Below the pieces are notes generated by a model. That model did no database searches, was not told the origin of the DNA, and saw nothing but the letters and a program-made list of their open reading frames with translations. A program made the position numbers and the translations under genes. From Rhizobium sp. Q54 (GTDB lineage: Bacteria; Pseudomonadota; Alphaproteobacteria; UBA2966; CAIVPW01): a stretch of DNA of 64,000 nucleotides. Shown here one piece after another: positions 60,063-64,000 of this stretch; position 1 is the first letter of the stretch, and the number at the start of each line of letters is the position of its first letter. Location of the stretch: assembly GCA_945947575.1 (NCBI GenBank), contig CAMEYM010000006.1, positions 1 to 64,000 of the forward strand, read 5' to 3'.

Positions 60063-60266
60063 ATGGCTACAGGCACTGTGAAGTGGTTCAACTCCCAGAA
60101 GGGCTTCGGCTTCATCCAGCCGGCCGACGGTGGCAAGGACGTGTTCGTCCACGTCACCGCGGTCGAGCGCGCCGGCCTGCCGGGTCTGACCGAAGGTCAG
60201 AAGGTCAACTATGAGGTTGGCACGGAGCGCGGCAAGGCCGCCGCGATCAACCTTTCGGCCGCCTAA
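60063..60266 (+). CDS. cspA: Cold-shock protein CspA, copy 1
   Basis: A 67-residue single cold-shock domain ([16 protein letters not shown] with RNP1, [13 protein letters not shown] with RNP2). It binds single-stranded nucleic acid and melts RNA structures. The sequence is about 80% identical to copy 2 at 60714. A terminator lies 38 bases after the stop and the leader is duplicated, so each copy is an independent transcription unit. Confidence 0.95.
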   Translation: MATGTVKWFNSQKGFGFIQPADGGKDVFVHVTAVERAGLPGLTEGQKVNYEVGTERGKAAAINLSAA

Positions 60267-60303
60267 GCGACGACCGACAAGAACCGCTCCTAATCGAGCC
60301 TTG

Positions 60304-60339
60304 GAAGCCCCGGAGGGAACTCCGGGGCTTCTTGTTTTT
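60304..60339 (+). terminator. Terminator of cspA copy 1
   Basis: gaagccccgga pairs with tccggggcttc, followed by ttgttttt. Confidence 0.92.
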
Positions 60340-60464
60340 CAGGGATCGACCGGATTGCGCGTCTGCCCACCGCAAGACCAAACAATCGCCTGCGTCCTCC
60401 TTGCGGCCTGGTCGCCCTTTCGACGGCGCTGGGATCTGCGCCAAAGCTCTCGAGGAGCGCCTCA

Positions 60465-60489
60465 GGAGACTTCGGGGCTTCTCGTTTTT
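60465..60489 (+). repeat. Remnant of a third cspA-type terminator
   Basis: acttcggggcttctcgttttt matches the right arm and T-tail of the two cspA terminators, but the left arm has decayed. It suggests a third copy was once here. Confidence 0.5.
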
Positions 60490-60580
60490 GGCGGCGTTGT
60501 TGCCCTTTCGAGGTGTCCTGGAAATTGCTTTGACTTATGGGGTCGTGGCGGGTCTTCTTGGCCCGCAATCACTGTGGCCA

Positions 60581-60713
60581 TCTGGCCGCCGCGCCCGCCT
60601 TTGGCGGGCCTCCGACAAGACTCCCCCATTGCGATTGTCGAGACCGCGCGATTGTCGCACGGGAGCGTTACACGACTGCGCTGCAAAGCGCACACCTAGA
60701 GAAAGACACTACG
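60581..60713 (+). repeat. Duplicated cspA 5' leader, copy 2
   Basis: Counterpart of 59912-60062; the shared blocks are listed there. The hairpin is less perfect in this copy. Confidence 0.65.
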
Positions 60714-60917
60714 ATGGCTAAAGGCACCGTGAAGTGGTTCAACTCCCAAAAGGGCTTCGGCTTCATTCAGCCCGACGACGGTTCGAAGGACGTGTTCGTC
60801 CACATCACCGCCGTTGAGCGCGCCGGCATGTCCGGCCTGAACGAGGGCCAGAAGGTCACTTATGATGTGGCCACGGAGCGCGGCAAGTCGGCGGCAGTCA
60901 ATCTGCAGAACGCCTAA
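60714..60917 (+). CDS. cspA: Cold-shock protein CspA, copy 2
   Basis: A 67-residue cold-shock domain ([36 protein letters not shown]). Differences from copy 1 fall mostly on surface positions. It has its own leader and terminator (60945). Tandem copies in the same orientation may increase dosage or differ in temperature response. Confidence 0.95.
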   Translation: MAKGTVKWFNSQKGFGFIQPDDGSKDVFVHITAVERAGMSGLNEGQKVTYDVATERGKSAAVNLQNA

Positions 60918-60944
60918 CTAGCCACGCTGCTCCAACGGAGCTCT

Positions 60945-60980
60945 GAAGCCCCGGCGGCAACGCCGGGGCTTCTTGTATTT
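60945..60980 (+). terminator. Terminator of cspA copy 2
   Basis: gaagccccggcg pairs with cgccggggcttc around gcaa, followed by ttgtattt. Confidence 0.9.
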
Positions 60981-61114
60981 CGGGCGCCCGTTGGCGCCGT
61001 GCTGAACGGAGTATCTCCGGAAACACATCGAATACTGTGCGGTCTGGGACGGGCCGGGGGCGCGCGTGTCCGCTAGCGTGCGTTCCGTTGAACACCCGTT
61101 CCGGAGATTGCACC

Positions 61115-61363
61115 GTGGCAAACGTCTTTCGCGATCTCGTCCGCGCTCCCCGCACGCTCATGCTCGCGTCGACTTTGGCCGCATCCCTAGGTGGATGCAG
61201 CACCATGGGCGAGCGGGAGATGGTAGCCGCCGCCCCAGCGCCCGGTGGCGCGCTCACCCAGGCCGGCACCGACGCGCCCACCGCCCGCAGGTCCGATCCG
61301 GACGGTCAGTGCTTGGCGTGCTTTCCGGGCCTTCTCCAGATGCCGCTGTTCGGGCTGCGCTAA
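61115..61363 (+). CDS. Small lipoprotein
   Basis: An 82-residue protein starting at GTG eight bases after CCGGAG. The export segment ends in a lipobox (LAASLGGC, Cys28). The short mature part is disordered except for GQCLACFPGLLQMPLFGLR, which has a C-x-x-C and an amphipathic end. Family unknown. It lies 70 bases before the third PQQ gene on the same strand. Confidence 0.55.
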   Translation: MANVFRDLVRAPRTLMLASTLAASLGGCSTMGEREMVAAAPAPGGALTQAGTDAPTARRSDPDGQCLACFPGLLQMPLFGLR

Positions 61364-61433
61364 GCCCCACGGCAACGCGAGCGCTGTCCGGCGCGCCAGC
61401 CGCTATACTCTTTCCACACCGGGAGGGGCGAAG

Positions 61434-63302
61434 ATGCGTGCTCTGCGTGCACTGGCGGCAGCCTTGCCGCTGCTGATGGGTTCGGCCGGTGCGGCCGTGG
61501 CCAACGAAGACGTCCTCAAGCTGTCGCGCGATCCGGCCAACGTCGTGATGCCGAGCATCACGTACCAGGGTTGGAACTACAGCGCGCTCGACCAGATCAC
61601 CCCGGCCAACGCCAAGCTCCTGTCGCTGCAATGGACATTGCAGATCGGACTGCTCGAATCCCACGAGGCGTCGCCGATCGTCATCGGCTCGACGATGTAC
61701 CTGATTTCGCCGCGGCAGAACTTCCTGGTCGCGTTCGACCTCTCCACCGACGGCGTGTTCCGGTGGGAGTTCCGCCCGACCCTCGAGTCGGTGCCCGCCA
61801 ACCTGAACACCTGCTGCGGCTCGCCGCCGCGCGGCCTGTACTACGCCGAGGGCAAGGTGTTCTTCACCGCCGCCGATGGCCACGTCTTCGCCGTCGACGC
61901 GCGCTCGGGCGAACAGGTGTGGCGCTCGGCCGCCGGCGACGCCCAGAAGGGCGAAACGAGCGCCGGCAACGGCCTCGTCGTCGGCCGCAACTTCCTCACC
62001 GCCACCGACGGCTATGGCGGCCGCGGCAAGGTGCTGGCGGCGGACCTCAACACCGGCCGCATCGCCTGGAGCCGCACCAACATCGGCCCCAACGCCGACG
62101 TCGGCATCGGCGCGCGGTTCCAGAAGAACTATCCGTACCTCGCCGGCGCCAACCCGGCGCAGGACTCGTGGTTCGGCGACTCGTGGCAGCGCGGCGGCGG
62201 CAACGCCTCCGGGTTCTTCACCTACGACCCCGACATCAACCTGTTCTTCTACGCGGCCGGCGTCTGCCGTCCCGCCAACGCCGACTACCGGCGCGAGCGC
62301 GGCAAGGTCGATCTCAACGCCGCCGGCCAGCTGGCGACGTTCCACAACAACTTTTGCGCGGCGCAGATGGCGCGCGACGCCACCACCGGCGACCTGGTGT
62401 GGGCCTACACGCTGACGCCCCAGGACATGTGGAGCCTGGACGAGCAGGGCATCACGCCGCTCCTCGACCTCGACGCCGGCAAGGCGGCGCTGCGCGCCTC
62501 CGCCAACGGTCTGGTCTACGCGTGGGACCGCGCCACCGGAAAGCTGCTGGCCCAGCCCTGGGCGCACTCCTTCCAGGACATCATCAAGAGCATCGACCTG
62601 CAGACCGGCCTGCCGGCCTACGACATCGATAAGCTCGCGTTCACCGCGGTCGCCGATCGCCGCCGCGTCACCCAGGCCGACCCCGCCGCCGCCGCCCGCC
62701 CCGCCGACTACACCGGTACCGAAGTCGTCGCGTGCCCGACCGGTGGCACGCGCAAGTGGGAAGCCGAGGCGTATTCGCCGCGCACCAAGTTCGTCTACGC
62801 GCACACCAACAACACGTGCGCCGCGACCGTTGCGATCGCCGGCGACTACAAGGAAGGCGAGCCATACGTCCTGCTGCGTCGTGCTGCCGTCGCCAACGTG
62901 CCGCGCAAGGACGTGGCCGGCCAGGCGACGACCACCCTGTCGGAGCTCAAGGCCCTTGACCCGGTCAGCCGCAAGGTGGCGTGGTCGCGCCCGATGGGCG
63001 ACGAGACGCGCACCGCCCAGCTCGTTACCGCCGGCGACGTCCTCTTCAAGGGCAACAACGCCAGCGGCCTCGTCGAGGCCTACGACGCGCGCAGCGGCGA
63101 GCCGTTGTGGTCGTTCCGTTCTGGCTCCGGCTTTAGCCAGTCTCCGATCACGTACCTCTGGGAGAACCGCCAGTACGTCGCCATCGTCGCGAGCTCCGCC
63201 GCGCCCAATGTCGGCGTCGGCTTCAACACCGCAGCCGATGCCGCCGCCCGCCAGCGCCGCGGCGGCACGACCCTCTACGTCTTCGCCCTGCCGCAGACAT
63301 AG
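61434..63302 (+). CDS. PQQ-dehydrogenase paralogue lacking catalytic and metal residues
   Basis: A 622-residue periplasmic protein with signal peptide (RALRALAAALPLLMGSAGAAVA) and strong similarity along its full length to the enzyme at 20456 (NVVMPSITYQGWNYSALDQIT, TCCGSPPRGLYYAEGKV). Cys127-Cys128 is kept. The catalytic Asp is Ser334 (MWSLDEQ versus HWDIDEP), the metal-ligand Asn is Val277 (AAGVCRPAN versus ATGNCGPWN), and the Glu region reads TDGYGGRGKV versus GGEGGARGKV. Three essential side chains changed while the frame is intact, so it looks like a maintained non-catalytic relative. GGGAGGGG precedes the ATG. Confidence 0.88.
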   Translation: MRALRALAAALPLLMGSAGAAVANEDVLKLSRDPANVVMPSITYQGWNYSALDQITPANAKLLSLQWTLQIGLLESHEASPIVIGSTMYLISPRQNFLVAFDLSTDGVFRWEFRPTLESVPANLNTCCGSPPRGLYYAEGKVFFTAADGHVFAVDARSGEQVWRSAAGDAQKGETSAGNGLVVGRNFLTATDGYGGRGKVLAADLNTGRIAWSRTNIGPNADVGIGARFQKNYPYLAGANPAQDSWFGDSWQRGGGNASGFFTYDPDINLFFYAAGVCRPANADYRRERGKVDLNAAGQLATFHNNFCAAQMARDATTGDLVWAYTLTPQDMWSLDEQGITPLLDLDAGKAALRASANGLVYAWDRATGKLLAQPWAHSFQDIIKSIDLQTGLPAYDIDKLAFTAVADRRRVTQADPAAAARPADYTGTEVVACPTGGTRKWEAEAYSPRTKFVYAHTNNTCAATVAIAGDYKEGEPYVLLRRAAVANVPRKDVAGQATTTLSELKALDPVSRKVAWSRPMGDETRTAQLVTAGDVLFKGNNASGLVEAYDARSGEPLWSFRSGSGFSQSPITYLWENRQYVAIVASSAAPNVGVGFNTAADAAARQRRGGTTLYVFALPQT

Positions 63303-63309
63303 CGTCGCG

Positions 63310-63825
63310 ATGGGGCAGGGGGCCCGCTGGGTCGTCGTCGACGACCGCATGCAGCGCGGCTATCGCTACCGGATCACCGCTCCGGCCGGCCGTGCGTTCG
63401 ATGCGGGCTTCCATCCCGATCTGACACCTGCCGAGATGCTTCGTCTCGGCGTGTTCGGCGGCAAGTACATGACCGACTGCCGCACCGAGTTCCCGGCGAG
63501 CTGGTTTCGGCGCGCGCGCCTGGCCGACGGCCCGCGCGATCCAGCGCTCAACTGCTTCGGCGTCGATGCCAGCCAGCCGCTGTCCGTCTGGCGCGCGAAA
63601 GGCTGGATTCACCCGGCCGACCCGCGCGGCTGGTTTCAGTGGTACTGCCGCTATTACCTCGGCCGGCGCTTGCCGGACGAGGACCAGCGACAAATCCGCC
63701 GCTGGAAGGCGATGCGCCGCCACGTCGTGCAACTCCAGCACGCCTGCGAGCCGGGCGACATCTGGTGCCGGCCACGCCAGCGCCAGGCGCTGCTGCAATG
63801 GGCCTACGACAGCCGCGCGCTGTGA
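63310..63825 (+). CDS. Conserved hypothetical protein
   Basis: A 171-residue cytoplasmic protein. Runs such as LTPAEMLRLGVFGGKYMTDC, NCFGVDASQPLSVWRAKGWI and WFQWYCRYYLGRRLPDEDQRQ, then CRPRQRQALLQWAYDS, match a widely spread family of unknown function as I remember it. Conserved Trp/Tyr/Cys residues suggest a ligand or metal site. It begins seven bases after the PQQ paralogue's stop and may be co-transcribed with it. Confidence 0.75.
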   Translation: MGQGARWVVVDDRMQRGYRYRITAPAGRAFDAGFHPDLTPAEMLRLGVFGGKYMTDCRTEFPASWFRRARLADGPRDPALNCFGVDASQPLSVWRAKGWIHPADPRGWFQWYCRYYLGRRLPDEDQRQIRRWKAMRRHVVQLQHACEPGDIWCRPRQRQALLQWAYDSRAL

Positions 63826-63950
63826 ACCCCGCGGGGACGCTAGTCCGACTCCGCTCCTCACCCGGCGCACCGCCGAGCGGACGGCGCCTGGGCGGGTGCC
63901 CATCACCTACCCCTGGGACCGCAGCCAGTTCGGTGCCGACGCTGCCTCGG

Positions 63951-63966
63951 TTCGCCCTGCCGCAGA
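63951..63966. repeat. Short copy of the third PQQ gene's 3' end
   Basis: ttcgccctgccgcaga occurs here and at 63282-63297, where it encodes the last residues (FALPQT) of the PQQ paralogue. In the matching frame this copy reads RFALPQM and then TAG. The 175 bases after 63825 show no other convincing gene. Confidence 0.4.
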
Positions 63967-64000
63967 TGTAGGCGCGCGGCTCGCAGCCGAGCTAGACTGA

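Noticed and set aside
61254..63350. 698-residue open frame on the minus strand
   Set aside because: It lies opposite the third PQQ gene, in a frame kept open by strong third-position GC. The plus strand carries a signal peptide, a good ribosome site and family motifs.
1..64000. CRISPR arrays, tRNA or rRNA genes
   Set aside because: No regularly spaced repeats, cloverleaf-type sequences or rRNA-like stretches were recognised when reading the window.

Overview
This is a GC-rich window (roughly two thirds G+C by eye) with high third-position GC throughout, typical of an alphaproteobacterium. The lineage call rests on a DUF1491-family gene, a transaldolase/phosphoglucose-isomerase fusion followed by gnd-zwf-pgl, several PQQ-type dehydrogenase-like proteins with periplasmic c-type cytochromes, and CspA-type proteins. 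No rRNA, tRNA or CRISPR array was seen. The genus cannot be named from sequence alone.

Left part (1-24 kb). The edge holds IS3-family debris, and the same IS end recurs at 15.0 kb. Then come a Sel1-repeat protein, three staphylococcal-nuclease-like secreted proteins, a NosR/NirI-like flavin/iron-sulfur membrane protein with no nosZ nearby, a TPR protein, a first PQQ-dehydrogenase-like protein, envelope proteins, a multi-cysteine cytochrome c, and a YkgJ-TPR fusion. A broken heavy-metal efflux cluster follows (FixH-like gene plus a truncated CusB-like adaptor). After it come an ABC-F ATPase with a possible leader peptide, a spermidine-synthase-like protein, a cytochrome c, and a divergently transcribed second PQQ dehydrogenase that keeps the full metal and catalytic residue set, including the extra Asp of lanthanide-type enzymes.

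Middle (22-45 kb). A tight gene run encodes a flavoprotein monooxygenase, a YkgJ protein and the pentose-phosphate enzymes (tal-pgi, gnd, zwf, pgl). Immediately downstream is a C-terminal scrap of glycogen synthase on the minus strand. A frameshifted C-terminal scrap of glgC lies on the plus strand 10 kb further on, just before an intact glgP. The DNA between the scraps is a copper/envelope redox island: COG4315-type proteins, DUF3147, a TolC-like protein lacking both barrel segments, a multicopper oxidase, a cupredoxin with lost ligands, a CusF-like protein, DUF4396, a second multi-cysteine cytochrome c, and a Tat-exported molybdenum hydroxylase pair. The simplest reading is that this island replaced the 5' halves of divergent glgA and glgC.

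Right part (44-64 kb). A DUF5681 gene and two TPR proteins lead into a signalling neighbourhood: a histidine kinase, a REC protein with a degenerate kinase core, a MscS-type channel with a cyclic-nucleotide-binding domain, an SbmA-like ABC protein, a single-domain response regulator, and a DHp-like/REC/adenylate-cyclase fusion. The cyclase and the cNMP-gated channel suggest a local cAMP circuit linked to membrane stress. A K+/H+ antiporter, a double cold-shock-domain protein and tandem duplicated cspA genes follow. The window ends with a third PQQ-dehydrogenase paralogue that has lost its metal ligands and catalytic Asp, and a conserved hypothetical gene.
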